Numbered from the stretch's first letter, positions 1 to 11,635 are shown. The stretch is 52,500 nt of DNA from Cristatella mucedo (GCA_009760855.2 WPIO01000070.1:1425001-1477500); one strand, 5' to 3'. Numbers and translations are program-made. Notes: generated from the sequence alone by a model not told the origin.

Positions 1-110
1 TATGTGGGTGTTACGAAGGAGAGTTTTGTGTAGCGCACTCACACTCTAAATGGCTTTCGGTAGGTATTCAGTAGACCCGTCTTACACAACAAGGTGAACG
101 TGAGACACTG
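1..110 (-). mobile_element. Second LINE family, 3' end (runs off the left edge)
   Basis: It shares gtgggtgttacg.aggagagt, tagcgcactcaca and ggctttcggta with the copy at 13482-13850, where the frame ends in a reverse-transcriptase C-terminus. Confidence 0.6.
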
Positions 111-146
111 ATAGATGTAGTGATAAATGTAGGAAAACAGTGGTTT

Positions 147-470
147 TTATTCCAATTATACAGAATGGTGGTGTTATGGGTTTACCAACCAAAAGTCGTG
201 CAATTTGCTTGCTCGTTCTCGTGCTATGGCCTCAAATGGTCCGTGCCAGCCAGCCTTTTTACACATTCGACTGGCGATGCAGCTGCCATTTTCAAAAAAA
301 TGCTTGGCAAAACTGGTTTTGATTCCAAATTATAGAGAACATTGTGCCAAGTTTACCCACCAAATGTCATGCAACTGCACTTGTGCGTTCTCATGCTATG
401 GCAGGTCCAAAGGGCAGCCCAAAACATTCGAGCTGCAATAAAGCTGCAAATTTCATAAAAAGCTACACGA
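147..470. repeat. Diverged direct tandem duplication, two units of about 160 bp
   Basis: Units 147-315 and 317-470 share attccaa-ttat, gtttac-caacc/cacc, tcgttctcgtgctatgg / gcgttctcatgctatgg and acattcga. They lie in the intron before the first ZMIZ exon of the window. Function is unknown. Confidence 0.5.
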
Positions 471-849
471 AATAGGCAGCCTGATATGTAATTCAACTTT
501 CCCTCATACACGCTAGCTAGAAATGGATAAGACCATAAGTGTATTATGTTGTACTGTGTTCAGAATTAACTCAGTATACGCACACTGCTGCTGCTCTGCA
601 GTTTCTGAAAATGTGCTGCTCAGCTAAAAGGAACGGGTCGATGTTCTAGCTCTCGCCTTCCTCCATTTGTTTCTCTGTCCCTGCTAAATGTTAAATGTCC
701 TCCATGTCGCCCGCCCCCACCTCCCTTTGCCGCAGCAGCCTCGTCCACTCGATCGTCGTACACCACGTGACTTGCAGCGTCACGAGTCCATCATGATTGC
801 TGCGGTCGCTGCCAGTAAAGCCGCCTGCCGCCGTTACGCTGCGTTTCAG

Positions 850-1019
850 TAAGACGGCTGTGCTCGAGAGCATCGAGGTCGACCAGTACATGCGAACCAT
901 TCTGCAAAAGGTGGGCAGCGATGTCGATGACGTCAACATCGATGCCAGCGCCACCTGGAGGCCCGTGCATCGGCTCACGTCGGTGAAAGAGGAGGACTCG
1001 AACAGCAATGGCAGCAGTG
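850..1019 (+). CDS. zmiz: ZMIZ-like exon a (post-zinc-finger segment)
   Basis: The acceptor is ctgcgtttcag and the donor is gtgaga at 1020. One base completes the Asn codon begun in the previous exon; 56 full codons follow, then one base of a split codon. This is the most conserved piece of the gene in the window (EVDQYM, NIDASATWRPV, then acidic VKEED). Confidence 0.88.
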
Positions 1020-2025
1020 GTGAGAGACACGTGGCCTTCCCACCACTGGCTGCACGAGCTGCCTCGGGGGGGGGGGGAGGGGGCTCTGCATGGCGCCACT
1101 GCAGAGTTCGAGCCGCTCATGCTGGCTGCTCTGCGCTTGCCCCTTGGTGAGCAGCTGTACCGAACCGGAAGCTGCCGTGCGACCGGAAAGCGTGAGGATG
1201 TCCGAATGAGGATGTCGATTCCGAGCCCGTTGAGACTGAAATTTTCGGGCTTTCCATTTCTTTACATCAGATGCTCACAAATTTGATGAGTGTACATAGT
1301 TTTCGTGTAATGCAGCTTTGTGGTGCCAGCGCAGAGGAACCGAGCAAAGTTACCCGGCTCGGTGGGCGTGTCTCCAGAGCCAGCTTTGTCTACCGACTTT
1401 GAGCTGTGTGCTGGACCCCTAAATAGCAGTATATCACACCACAATTTTGCAAACGCTTTTCTATTGTGGTTCTGCACAATTCGGCACAGGGCAGATAGTG
1501 ACCAGGTTTATTTTCCTAAATACCGGCAACCGATGAAAGTATGTGGTCCCGGGCGCTCGTGAGCAGCGGCACGACACGGCTGCACGACGACCACGACGAA
1601 GAATGATGAACAAAGGCTGTCCCCTCACATGTGGGATTCCGAAAACGACGACAGCTGGGTATTGAGCTCAGGCTGACGAGTGGCATTGAGGGCACATGTA
1701 CTAGTGTCAATGTAAGGTTGAGGAAAATAGTTTGTGATTTTCGTAATAATTTAATGAATTTAATGATTTAATAAAAAACAGGACACCAACTTTTTTCTCA
1801 ATCTTATAGTCATAGCCGTCGTGTAGGCTGCTACCGAGCACGAGGAAGAGATAGGAGGAGAGGATGGCGTCTGCACAGGCCGGATAGGGTCACATGACCC
1901 GCACGGCTATTCACAGCCGGTCAGCCCACATCGGCAGATACGGACAGCTTGCAGTGCTGCACGTGCTCACGCGAAGCGTGGGGATGGAACAACGTGACGG
2001 CAATGCAGGGCCACAAAAGCACCCC

Positions 2026-2076
<51 letters not shown>

Positions 2077-4249
2077 CGGTATATGTATCAAGCGTTTGAC
2101 AGTGTGACACTATGCAGATGCTTACTGCCTGTTCGCCAGTAGCAGTGACATTGATGCGCACAGTCTGACTTCGTCATTGCAGAGCCGTGCATGAATGTGT
2201 TGCGTTGGCCCGGAGCATATCTGCCTGCAACGGCTGCTGGCTCCACAGTGCCACTGCAGGCCTCGAGCCCCGCGGCAGCTCGAAGCAGCGGTGGCAATGG
2301 CGTCAGCCCGTACGAGGTCTCGGGCGGTCAGCCGAGGGGAGCCTATGGTGGCGGTGGTGGCAGCAGCACTCTGTCGCCGTATCCAACACCGCCGAACTCG
2401 CACAGCTCTACTCATGGTGAGTTTGCTATCCTGCTGCAGTACTGGGCCGCAGCACTGAGCTACAGCCCAGTGCGCTGTGCCGGAAGCACTATGCCGGAAG
2501 CTGCTGCTTGAGCTGCAGCTTCAGCAGAGCATAATAATAATATAATGATAATGCACTTGATAAAGCGCCCTCAGAGAACATAATCTCTTTCTAGTCGCTT
2601 TACATTTGCTGCAAAGGGAGTCATAGTCACAGTCTGTGACAGCCCCCCGCACGACCCGTCGTCCGGCTGGGTAGCGTGACCGAGCAACAAGCCTGCTGGC
2701 TCCAACACCAAATGCTTTATTCCAACCGTTGGCCAAGCCTAGTCAACACAACACAGTCAACACAACACAAGCCTAGTCAACACAGCCTAGACGGCTGCCG
2801 GCTTCCAAGGGATTGAGCCCACCCTCCCTGCTATACTCCTTTGGCAACCCTTATGTTCCATGCGTGCACTTGTTTTTCGCACTGTCAGGCTATTGTTCGT
2901 TACGAATTCACCCGAGAGCTGGCGGCAGTTTGTGGTAGATGGATGTCCCCACAGATGCATGGATTTGGGCAGGACTGCCGAGTCATCGTCTGCCCTCCAC
3001 CACTCGTGAGCTTGCGGCTGCTTAGGCAGTCCGAGCCGTCGTAGCAGGGTCTCCGCCCGGCGCTCGCAGGCTGCCGAGTCATGTTCCCTCACACAGTCAT
3101 TCATAGTCAGGGCGATTCCTCTGCCCCAACTCAGATGGCGCAAGTCTGAGGCTGAGTGAAAAAGGATAGCGTCCTGTAAATGGTTCGCGCCCATAAGTTA
3201 GTATATGCTAATATTAAAAAATAAAATAAAATCGATAATAATTACACGTGACTGGTACAAATTGCTCCTGCAATGCGGAAGGAGCTGAAGGACACAAGGC
3301 ACACCTAGAGCTGCACGCCAGCAGATGGAGCGTCCATCGATATGCGAGCCCTTAAGTCCCAGAACGTGTGGGTAATAATAATGATGATGATGATGGTAGG
3401 TTGTTTGCACAGCATGCTAAGGGAAATAAGCCTCTATCTACATGCTTTACAACTCACTGCTAGAGAAGCAATAACTAATTGCTAATTGCATGCACGGTAT
3501 CAAGCTTAGACGTGTAAGCGAATGCTCACAAGAGTGATCATGCTTATGTCAAGGTCGGAATGTAAAAGCACCCAAGTAGTCTGGGCACTGCTTAGTTGAA
3601 CTGCCGGCTGGTAACATGCGTGCCGAGTCGTGCACAGATAAGAACGCAGAGTGCGAAGGACAACACAAGATATCCACTGGGGCGAAGGCGAGTTGAGTTC
3701 AGCAGATGTGTAGGTCTAGCTGAGAGTCAAATGACACGAAGTCATTGGAGGTGGTGAGAAAAGTCACGTGTGAATTTCGGACTTTCGATGCATACGAGAG
3801 AACCTGCCGTACACCGACGTGAAGCTATGTGAAGCGCCAGCAGCTGGAGCAGCTGAAGCGGCGAGGAGGTCTGCTGCTCCAGCTGCTGCTGCTCCAGCTG
3901 GTGCGAGTGACCTATAAGCCAGAGAGACAGGATCGCTATGTCGATTCGGCACCTGATGAGAGAGAGAGCCAATGAAGCTCAGACGGAAGTGATGCGCCAT
4001 GTGGCAGCTAGACCGTTGACGACAGACCAGACGAGCTGCTTGGTTTGGGACCAATTGAGGGCACTGGCCGAAAGTCTTGAATAAAGGGATTACAGCCAGT
4101 AATCTAGACTCGATGTCGCAAACGCATTAACTAGTTAGACTGTCGTACTCTTATCTAAGCTGGTCCTCATTTTAGCAGTGTTCCTCAGCTTAAAATAGGC
4201 CGACACGACTAAAACATGTGTGTGCTCTTTTTCTAGGCACTTTATATAT

Positions 4250-4304
<55 letters not shown>

Positions 4305-7300
4305 GCTAGAAAGGAAGTATTCACTTGGTTACCTTGATCTGGATAAAAGATGGAGCTTGCTCCACGGATAGGGCTGCCCAGTTAGCATCTGTGCAAGCTC
4401 GGCACTACCAATCTCCTTCACGCTCAGCCCATTCTTTCAATTTTGGGAAAAGTGTAGAAACTCAGGGTTGAACCCTTGCAAGGCAACTTGTGCAAGGCAA
4501 TCGCCCTACGGCCGAGCTTGGTTAATTGCTTTGAGGAAGGATAATGCAAGCTTCTTAGCCCAGAGTCAGTATTTTACATTGTTCAGGTATTTTATTGGTT
4601 TTGGGTATGCCACCTTCAGGCCTGCAATGACTTAGCTGTGGTTCTCTTTTTTCTCTGTCAACGTTGCGTTTGGTGTATAAGAACTGAAATTTTGGTTCTT
4701 GATCGCCTCAAACCCTCAGCACAAATCCCTCAGTTCCCTATTTTGCAATGGCAAATAATGTTGCTCCGCAATGCCAGATGACATTTATGTGTTGAAAGCC
4801 TGCTTTGTGCATATTGGCAACTTGACGAAAAAAAGGAAGGGGCATGTAGAAAAAAGTGGCACGGGTATTACATTCGGGACCTCACTCGTGCCTGACAAGC
4901 TTTTTACATGTTCAAGTTTGAACTTTTTTATAGCCTCTAGGTGTTGAATATAAGTCACTACGTGCTGTTTCACCCATTTTCAACTTTAAAAACTGCTGCA
5001 TTTGCATTTGCTTCAACTCCTTGCTCGAAAGAGTAGATCCAGTTAACACTAAAAAGGGGGTGAGTCGTTGGTGACTCATTGGGATGTTTTATGCTTGGTA
5101 TAATGTTCACGATCGAGCAGAAATTTGTGTCTCATATTCTCAAGCACAACATAGAAAATAGGTATTGCTTCTGTATCTTATCATTTGGAAGTAGCCGATA
5201 AATATATCCGTGAGGAAGCTAATTTTACCCGCATTGATAGAAACCTGTAGTGGCAGTAATAAAAATAAGAATTAAACCTCTTTAGGCACTTCAGATTTGA
5301 TCAAAGGGATTGTAGATGCAGAAGGTTAACAAACATATTCAGTATGTGCATTGCGATTAGGTAATAATAATAACAATACATTTGTATTGCACTCTTAGAG
5401 AACTTAAGCTCTCTTTCTAGGCACTTTACATGTACTGTAAAGGAAGCATTAGGTGATGGATGCTTTGTCTGCTACCTTTATCTCTTTATCTCTTTGCTCT
5501 GTCTACCTTGCCGTGCTGAATCTTCTTCCTTGCCATGCTGTATGAGTGGTGAAGTTGGCACTGCATGTTGGCTGTAGAGATAAGAGGCCACTTGCAATGG
5601 CTACTTACAAGCAGAAAGATTATTTGTTTGTATATGTAGAGTGTCTAGAAAGAGGTGTAACTCTCTTTACGGACTCTGCAAATATCTTATTATTGTTATT
5701 CTTATGCTTCTTTGGCAGCTGTGGAACATGTCGAGCGCTTGATCGATGGGTACATACGGGCCTTGTTTCGTCGGGGGGGGGGAGGAGAGGGGTCCTCGGC
5801 TGTCTGTTCATGTCCGGCTGTGTGTCAATCAAAGAAGGCGAAGAAAGAGAGGAAATGTCAGCAGCAGCTCATTGAATGCAGTCATGCGATGGCCGCTTTC
5901 TTGCTGCCATCACTGACCGTGAAGCCTTAATGTAGATGCTGCCGCTGGAGGTCCTCTGTCGAACGCCAGTGGTGACGAGCATGCTACAACCACCGCCACC
6001 TCCGCCATCGGGACCCTGCTGCCCGACTCGGTCGAACGCACTGCAGCTTCCTCTTCTGATGGTAGCCCGGCCGGATCTGCCTCGACCGGTGGACTGGCCC
6101 CGAGGAAAACCTCTAGGGCGAAGAGTGGCACTTCGGGCAGTGCCTCTATATCGGCTGTGTATTCGCCGAGTGGGACGGCCACCGGCAGCAGCAGCGCCCT
6201 CTACTCGCCACTTGCAGCTTCTCCAGCTTCTATGTCGACCGATTCTGCTGCCTCGTTGTCCAAGCAAACGACACCTGCGACGATGACAAGCTCGGCTGTG
6301 ACATCGTCATCGTCAACCTCTCTGTACCAGCATGGCAGCGGCGATGTCTGCCGATCGGCATTCACCACGGGTGCGACAACGGTGGCTGCTCCTGCCGTCA
6401 TCACGGTGCAGTCGCCAACACCAGCTTCAGCAGGCCGGCAACAGTGGCAGCAGCAGCAGCAGTCATCCGCTGCAGCCGACGGTATCGACACCAGTGGCTT
6501 GTCGGATCTGCTAAACCAGAGCACTAGCAGCGGAGAACGAATTGACATAGACAATGTAAGTAGTGTCCTCGAAGTAATCCCATTTGCATTGCATTCAGTA
6601 AAGTACAGCAGGTACTGTCTGGTGTTGTGCGTCTGCTGCCTGCTTTTGGAGGTGGCCAGATGATGTTTGTAGCCACCTGCTGCTTGACGTAATAATAAAG
6701 GAGTAACATGACAACAGTCCTCTTCCTCTTCCCCCTCCCATCGATATCTGGTTCACAATACATCCAGACACCTGTCGTTTTTTGTTTTGCAACATCTCTT
6801 GCTAAAGCGGCTGGTTGATTCTTAGTCAAACTTAGCTCTAGATAGTCTTTTATGTTTGACTAGTATATCAAGAAAGAAATTGCCCAGTTCAAACACTTGT
6901 TTAGCTGTAGCTGCTCGAAATGCAGAAATATCCAAGCAGAGAGTAGGATTCTGGTGCCTACCGACCCAAGCAATCACATTTTGCATTTCTTTACTGTATT
7001 TAAGATATTCAAAATGGTAATATTATGAAATAATTATTATAATAATACATTATATTGCAACTTAAGAGAATTACATCCCTTTCTGGGCCCTTGACATATG
7101 CTGGAAAGGAAGCATGTCAATTGGTTAGTGATAGCATGCACAATATTTCAGCACGAATTAGCACACGAAAAATTCACACGGACTGAGCAAGTGCAGTGTA
7201 GAACTAGTGTGGGGTGAGCTTCTTTTTAATAGCTCTTAATTAATAGGATTTCGTGATGTTAGTCGGTAGTGAGGTCTATGCTTAGGGAGCGTAGAAACTG

Positions 7301-8193
7301 AAGGCACGATTTCCGAAGGATTTGATGTTGGTAGCTCGAACAGCTGAACGACTTGACTCAAAGAGGGTTGGTACGACGGGGAGCCAGACTTGGACGTATT
7401 TCCGGTCGGGCCAAATCAAGAGAATGAAGGAATACCAAAGTGAGTGACAGAAACTTGAATTCGATGTGCTTCTTGATTGGTAGTCATTGCTGGTCGGTGA
7501 GAAGTGGTATAGTGGGGTAGTTGCTTCAGGGTCATTTTAAGCCGTGCGTGGCACACAGTTTTTGTATACCCTTGAGGTGCTCCTATCTATGAACTTGATG
7601 CATATCGGCACTTTGTCCCGTGCCATCCACTCTCGAGGGGATGGAGGTCATCTGTCAGTGACACCACAGCCCTTGTCTCGAATCCTACCCCTTCATTGCC
7701 GAGCGAGCCCATAGCTACCTGTGGTGTCCACCACTTGTAGCTAATTGCAAAGCAGGCGTTTCTCGACTTTGCCTTACTGCTCCTCCTCTCCCCCCCCACC
7801 GAGAGCGGTCTCCTAATTTAAATCATGCCTACGTCTCGTAGGTAAGCCGGCGACTACGTCTTGCGAAGAGTTTTTCACGCTTCGTTTCTGCTGATGTTTC
7901 AGTTGCCATCGTTGGATGATCTGGATTTACTGTCGTATCTTGGACCTTCGGACCTCGTCGGACATGACGATGGCAGCGGTGGTCTGAATAATAACCTAGC
8001 CAGTGATGGCAGCGGCAGCAGAATGGCGCCAGCCATGCATCAGTCTGAATACGGCGGCAGCAGCGCTGCTGGTCGCTATGCTGCAGATAGGCTCTCTCTG
8101 GACGCCAGCGATGGCGGCGGCGATTCTGCAAATCGGGACGATTTTACTTCGGATGATGATCTGTTTGCAATGCTGGGCTTGAACAAATCTTAG
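850..8193 (+). CDS. zmiz: ZMIZ-type Miz-finger transcriptional coregulator, C-terminal part (four exons, 5' end outside window)
   Basis: Exons 850-1019, 2183-2416, 5936-6555 and 7903-8193 join in one frame and give 437 residues plus a stop; a codon is split at the left edge. The first exon reads (N)KTAVLESIEVDQYM, then DVDDVNIDASATWRPV. This matches the segment just after the Miz/SP-RING zinc finger in vertebrate ZMIZ1/ZMIZ2 (NKTALLEGLEVDQYM, then ITIDPTCSWKPV). The middle is a low-complexity Ser/Thr/Ala/Gly/Pro region with a Q-rich stretch, as expected of the transactivation tail. The last exon holds DLDLLSYLGPSDL and ends DDDLFAMLGLNKS, like the LLSYLDPPDL and DDLLSLFENN end of human ZMIZ1. 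Known family role: nuclear SUMO-E3-like coactivator (androgen receptor, SMAD, Notch contexts; Drosophila tonalli). The Miz finger itself is not in the window. Intron phases are 1, 1 and 0. Family assignment is firm; the choice between ZMIZ1 and ZMIZ2 is not meaningful here. Confidence 0.88.
1020..2182. other. ZMIZ-like intron without further genes
   Basis: It holds a G-run at 1066-1082, unique sequence and the GT microsatellite. No additional exon of compatible phase stands out. Confidence 0.5.
2027..2074. repeat. (GT)24 microsatellite
   Basis: An uninterrupted GT run in a ZMIZ-like intron. Confidence 0.95.
2183..2416 (+). CDS. zmiz: ZMIZ-like exon b (Gly/Ser/Pro-rich)
   Basis: The acceptor is cgtcattgcag and the donor is gtgagt at 2417. 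The first two bases complete a Glu codon and 77 codons follow. The product is Ala/Gly/Ser/Pro-rich with SPYEVSGGQPRGAYGGGGG and TLSPYPTPPNSHS. It is assigned by phase compatibility on both sides, strong splice sites and composition, not by direct homology. Confidence 0.72.
2528..2625 (-). mobile_element. LINE (major family) 3' end
   Basis: It has an aataataatataatgataat tail, gcacttgataaagcgccctc, ctctttctag and tttgctgcaaagggag. Confidence 0.75.
3366..4190 (-). mobile_element. Diverged LINE copy related to the major family
   Basis: It starts with aataataatgatgatgatga and a degraded hairpin. On the minus strand, 4054-3920 encodes NQAARLVCRQRSSCHMAHHF, the NSAARLVCRERRSCH block of the LINE reverse-transcriptase C-terminus. 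A GCAGCTG-rich segment lies at 3838-3905. Confidence 0.5.
4225..4330 (-). mobile_element. LINE 3'-end scrap with (TA)n expansion
   Basis: ttttctaggcactttatata and gctagaaaggaagtattcac flank a TA run at 4242-4302, apparently expanded inside the LINE end. Confidence 0.45.
5363..5460 (-). mobile_element. LINE (major family) 3' end
   Basis: It has a taataataataacaatacat tail, cttagagaacttaagctctc and tctaggcactttacatgtac. Confidence 0.7.
5936..6555 (+). CDS. zmiz: ZMIZ-like exon c (Ser/Thr/Ala-rich, poly-Gln)
   Basis: The acceptor is ttaatgtag with a weak pyrimidine tract; the donor is gtaagt at 6556. Two bases complete an Asp codon and 206 codons follow without a stop. It encodes long Ser/Thr/Ala tracts, a WQQQQQ stretch near the 3' end and TSGLSDLLNQ, which contains an LxxLL-type nuclear-receptor box. 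The exon ends in phase 0 after IDIDN. The acceptor is inferred from phase and could be slightly different. Confidence 0.75.
7030..7520 (-). mobile_element. Old LINE copy (major family), 3' UTR and RT C-terminus
   Basis: It has an aataattattataataatac tail, a degraded hairpin, gatttccgaaggatttgatg and ttcttgattggtagtcattg, the reverse complement of the LHWLPVKQ-coding region. It lies in the last ZMIZ-like intron. Confidence 0.55.
7903..8193 (+). CDS. zmiz: ZMIZ-like terminal coding exon
   Basis: The acceptor is ctgatgtttcag. The exon has 96 codons and a TAG stop at 8191-8193. It opens LPSLDDLDLLSYLGPSDL and closes DDDLFAMLGLNKS. Both blocks line up with the acidic/hydrophobic end of vertebrate ZMIZ proteins, and the Gly/Ser-rich spacer between them is unique. 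Confidence 0.85.
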   Translation: MPSLDDLDLLSYLGPSDLVGHDDGSGGLNNNLASDGSGSRMAPAMHQSEYGGSSAAGRYAADRLSLDASDGGGDSANRDDFTSDDDLFAMLGLNKS

Positions 8194-9762
8194 CATGCAT
8201 ATGTCGCACTGGCACGAGATACCTCGTGGTGGCAGCAGGTGTGTCAAACTAGATCTTCGTGGCTGCTTTGAGCAAGCGAAGTCGTCGTCTTTCGAGGTTC
8301 CGTCTTGCTGTCTTCTACAGACTGTGACAGAAGTGATCCCGAAGTGGTCGCTGTCCGCGGGCCCGACACTACCTACTGAGCTGCCATACCGTGTGCCTGT
8401 GGCCAAGTGGTCGGATCCAAGCGTGCAGTGCTGCTATTTATATTCCTTGGTTTCTGGCATCCAAAAAAAAGGGGTTGTATGTTCTCTTTGGTTCGTAAGC
8501 CGTTTCTGTATACATATGTCCGCTTACGCTTACGCACTTTTCTACATATCTGCTGTGTGTTTTTTTTAAACGGTGTAAATAGTTAATATTGCCAGAAGCA
8601 GCAGTCTTACCTAACGATAATGGGCGTGTCTGCCTGCACGCTGAAGATGAACTATCTGTAGAATGCAGATCTCTTGGCCATCTTGGTGTGCCATAGTTCC
8701 GTGCTGCTGCTGCCGCTTCTTCTTTGATGTCACACTACGAGCTCTTTTTATTAAGTACTTGGAGAATATGTCCGCCAGTCGTCCTTCTTCGTTGGGCTAC
8801 ACTATTTATTTTTTGTTGGAGGTATTCGGTCCATTTGCTGTACAACTGTTGTCGTCTGGCCAGTTGTCAATGTCGCTCTGGCTATGCTGCAGTAATTAGA
8901 TGCGTTCGCGGTGCAGTACACGTGTCACTACTAAGTGACCGCCTGCATATAGTGTGCAGTCACGCGACCACCGATTGACTAGCACGTTGCAGCTACCCTT
9001 GGCAACGAGTGATTCTTGCCAAAACTGCTGCCTTAGGCTTTGCTTGCCCTCTATTGTGGAGAGTTTCTTTAGGTCCTGGACGTATCATATGGTCGATTTG
9101 TCTCTCTCAGGAGCAGACCTTTTTTAAATCACATTTCAACATCTTGCTCCTCCTGTAAGTGATGCAGTGCCAGCTGCTGGCTGTGCCATGGCGGCCGTCA
9201 CGTGACAGCACCAGTCCTGTCGAGGCCCTTCTTACTGCTGCCTGCCTTAGTCAAGCAACGTCCTCGCCTCTGTGGCCTTCACCCCTTTCCTTCCGGGTCA
9301 TTCAGCGGTGGCCTGCCTACTGGTTTTTCTCGCACCGCATCGAAGTCGGCTAGTCCGCAGATGCGGTTGCCCGTGTTCTAATATATTTGTCGGCTGCCCA
9401 CACATTCGTCTGCCACCGCTGCAGGCGACCTCCAGGTCTCTCCAGTGACCACGTGACGCCCGTGTCCGCCTGTCCTTGCCACTGGGGGCAGGAAGCGCGA
9501 CGACGGCGCCATGCTGCCGCAGCCGCCATGCTGCACCGCCGGTCAGTGGCTCTCTGCAGCTGCCGCTGCAATGCCTGCGCAATGTGGGCGACTGCCGCTG
9601 TCCGAGCCCGACATCTGTCGTCGCGTCACGCGCCAATGCCCCCGGCTTGCCTGGGCTCGGATGGCGACATGTGGCGCCAGTGATGCCACGAGCACCAGGC
9701 TAGGCCGATATACGTTGCCTATGTAATAAATTATTATATTTATTGTAAAAAAAATGAATAAA
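8194..9762 (+). other. Probable 3' UTR and polyadenylation region of the ZMIZ-like gene
   Basis: After the stop, the first AATAAA hexamers on the + strand are at 9725-9730 and 9757-9762, the second next to an A-run. That would give a 1.5-kb 3' UTR. The stretch 9150-9720 is unusually GC- and CpG-rich with overlapping open frames on both strands. It could instead be a separate Cys-rich terminal exon (open frame 9511-9726, stop just before the poly(A) signal) or a CpG island. No domain is recognised in it. Confidence 0.4.
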
Positions 9763-9805
9763 GATACGTTAGAACACGAAACGGGGACTGCATTTTATTG
9801 CGGCT

Positions 9806-9807
<2 letters not shown>

Positions 9808-9841
<34 letters not shown>
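9808..9841. repeat. (CT)n microsatellite
   Basis: About 17 CT units just after the putative ZMIZ poly(A) region. Confidence 0.95.
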
Positions 9842-9843
<2 letters not shown>

Positions 9844-10129
9844 GAGAGCTGCCTTGGAGGAGTCGGCGGTCGGAATGCTTGGCAGTCAGGTGATCTGCCA
9901 ACCAGTTGGGGATTCGGCCAACCACCCTGCTCATCCAGACGGCAAGTGTATCCATCAGCCAATCAGTCTGTTGGGAGAAGGAGACCATACCTTTGGAAAC
10001 CTTTGCTAATGGACATTCCTGTGTGGTGGCAGCAGTGGTTAATGCCGATGTCATTGAATCATGTGTAAGTACGCTCCATGTAGAAGCTACGTTTTTCTTG
10101 GACATGGCCTTTGCTCCCTACAGAGATTT

Positions 10130-10282
10130 AGGATGTGCATTGTGCTCGCTCTTCACGACCCGGCTCGTGGGTTCGAGTCCTGCACTGGTCGATTCTTTAT
10201 TGACCACTGCAAGCGGTAGCCGGTAGCCGTGAAGGCTTTTCTGCTGCTGTACCAATGAGGCTGTTAATTCAGCCTTGATCTT
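10130..10282 (+). mobile_element. SINE family B (diverged)
   Basis: It has the B box ggttcgagtcc, then tgaccactgcaagcggtagc and the end gaggctgttaattcagcc. The A-box part is degraded. Confidence 0.65.
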
Positions 10283-10874
10283 GTAACTGTGTCACCCCTT
10301 CTGGGTTGGGGGATTTGTAGCTGTTGTCTAGGGTCTCTTCGTTACACTGCAGGTACGTTGTAAGAACAGCACATTAAACTCGTGCGGCTAACAACCATAT
10401 CCCGGCGGCTATCGTTTTTTGGGGTTGTCGACACGATTGTTATTTGCCCACGGTAATATTTTACATGCTGTTATGCTCAACTGCTGGTTTTAGCCTAAGC
10501 TTAAAAGTTTGCTCACTCTTATCGGGTTAGTGTTTAGTAGGGTAAATATCGCGAGTCTGGTTCATTGCTCACTGCCTTAAGGATAGAAATCACCTGACTG
10601 CTCAGCAGGACACTGAACAGGATCGATACTAAACAGGAGTCGCCCTGCAGCAGAGCACCTGATGGTTTACCTGGACTGTAGGGCAGCATTGCACATGGCA
10701 GCACTGCACTGCCACGAATCAATGGTGCCTTAATACCTTACATCACCTAGGTCAACCTCCTCGATACATCGCTGGCAGAAATTGAAAAGAAAACCCCTTG
10801 CTGCACGGAGCTAAATCTGCATAAGTTCTGCCAGTGCATTTGATTCTTCGATATGGCATCCAGTAACCTTGCAG

Positions 10875-10997
10875 ATCGCAGAGCTGCTACAGTCATCAGA
10901 ATTCAGTGGCCTCACAAGAGGATTGATTGAGAATGAAGCTGTTATTGATTATATGAAACAGCGGATGTTCCCACGTGAAAGAAATACGTTTACGAGG
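10875..10997 (+). CDS. Candidate orphan exon, unknown protein
   Basis: A 41-codon open stretch is bounded by a good acceptor (gtaaccttgcag) and an AGG|gtaatc donor, phase 0 at both ends. It encodes a helix-like segment (IAELLQSSEFSGLTRGLIEN, then EAVIDYMKQRMFPRERNTF). The composition is protein-like and the stretch is not in a recognised repeat. No partner exons were found and no family is recognised. It may be an exon of a gene between the ZMIZ-like and MZB1-like genes, or a decayed fragment. Confidence 0.3.
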
Positions 10998-11635
10998 GTA
11001 ATCTGGCGTACCACTGTCGTGGCCGTTCTTGGCACACAGCCAAATGGATGAGTGGAAGAAAGAGAAAGTCATCAGTGCGATGTGGTACTATCTATCTGCG
11101 ATGACCTACTCTCCAGATTTAAACACCCCGGAACAGTCAAGCAAGCCTAAACCCAAGGAAAGGCTTGGATAAAAGATAAATTGCAAGGTAACTTGGGTAG
11201 ACTCTAAAGTGTAAAAAGCGTTCGTGGTTCGCAGCACGCTGAGACCTTGCCGGACACCAAAGAAGTGGCCGACTAGGCAACCGGGTTGACTCAGACAGCG
11301 ATTTGACGTCACCGACCCTTTGTATGGATGGTATGTGTCTTCTGCAAGAGTTCTATATTATCGATCGGGTAACATTCTCACTCTGTTTGCTGCTAACCAT
11401 CTCAAAATTGTGTAAAATAAAATTAACTTACTTTTCGTTGGCTTTGCATCTTGTCTTCTTATATTCCCGTGTTCTAAATTTCTTTTGATGACACGAAGGT
11501 TAATAGTGATGTAGATTATATAGGTTGAGGCCTCTTGCTTATCTTGTTGAGGGCTGGATGTTTTGCCTGTTAATTGACAGCATACCAAAAAGGGGCGGCC
11601 CTTCTGGTCTGTAATACCTACCCATCGTGTTTCTA

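Noticed and set aside
5546-5875. 109-codon + frame as an extra ZMIZ-like exon
   Set aside because: It has no conserved block, a G-run interrupts it, and neither edge has the splice phase required by the neighbouring exons.
9298-9636. 112-codon Arg-rich minus-strand frame
   Set aside because: It lies in a GC-rich block where stops are rare in all frames; no motif.
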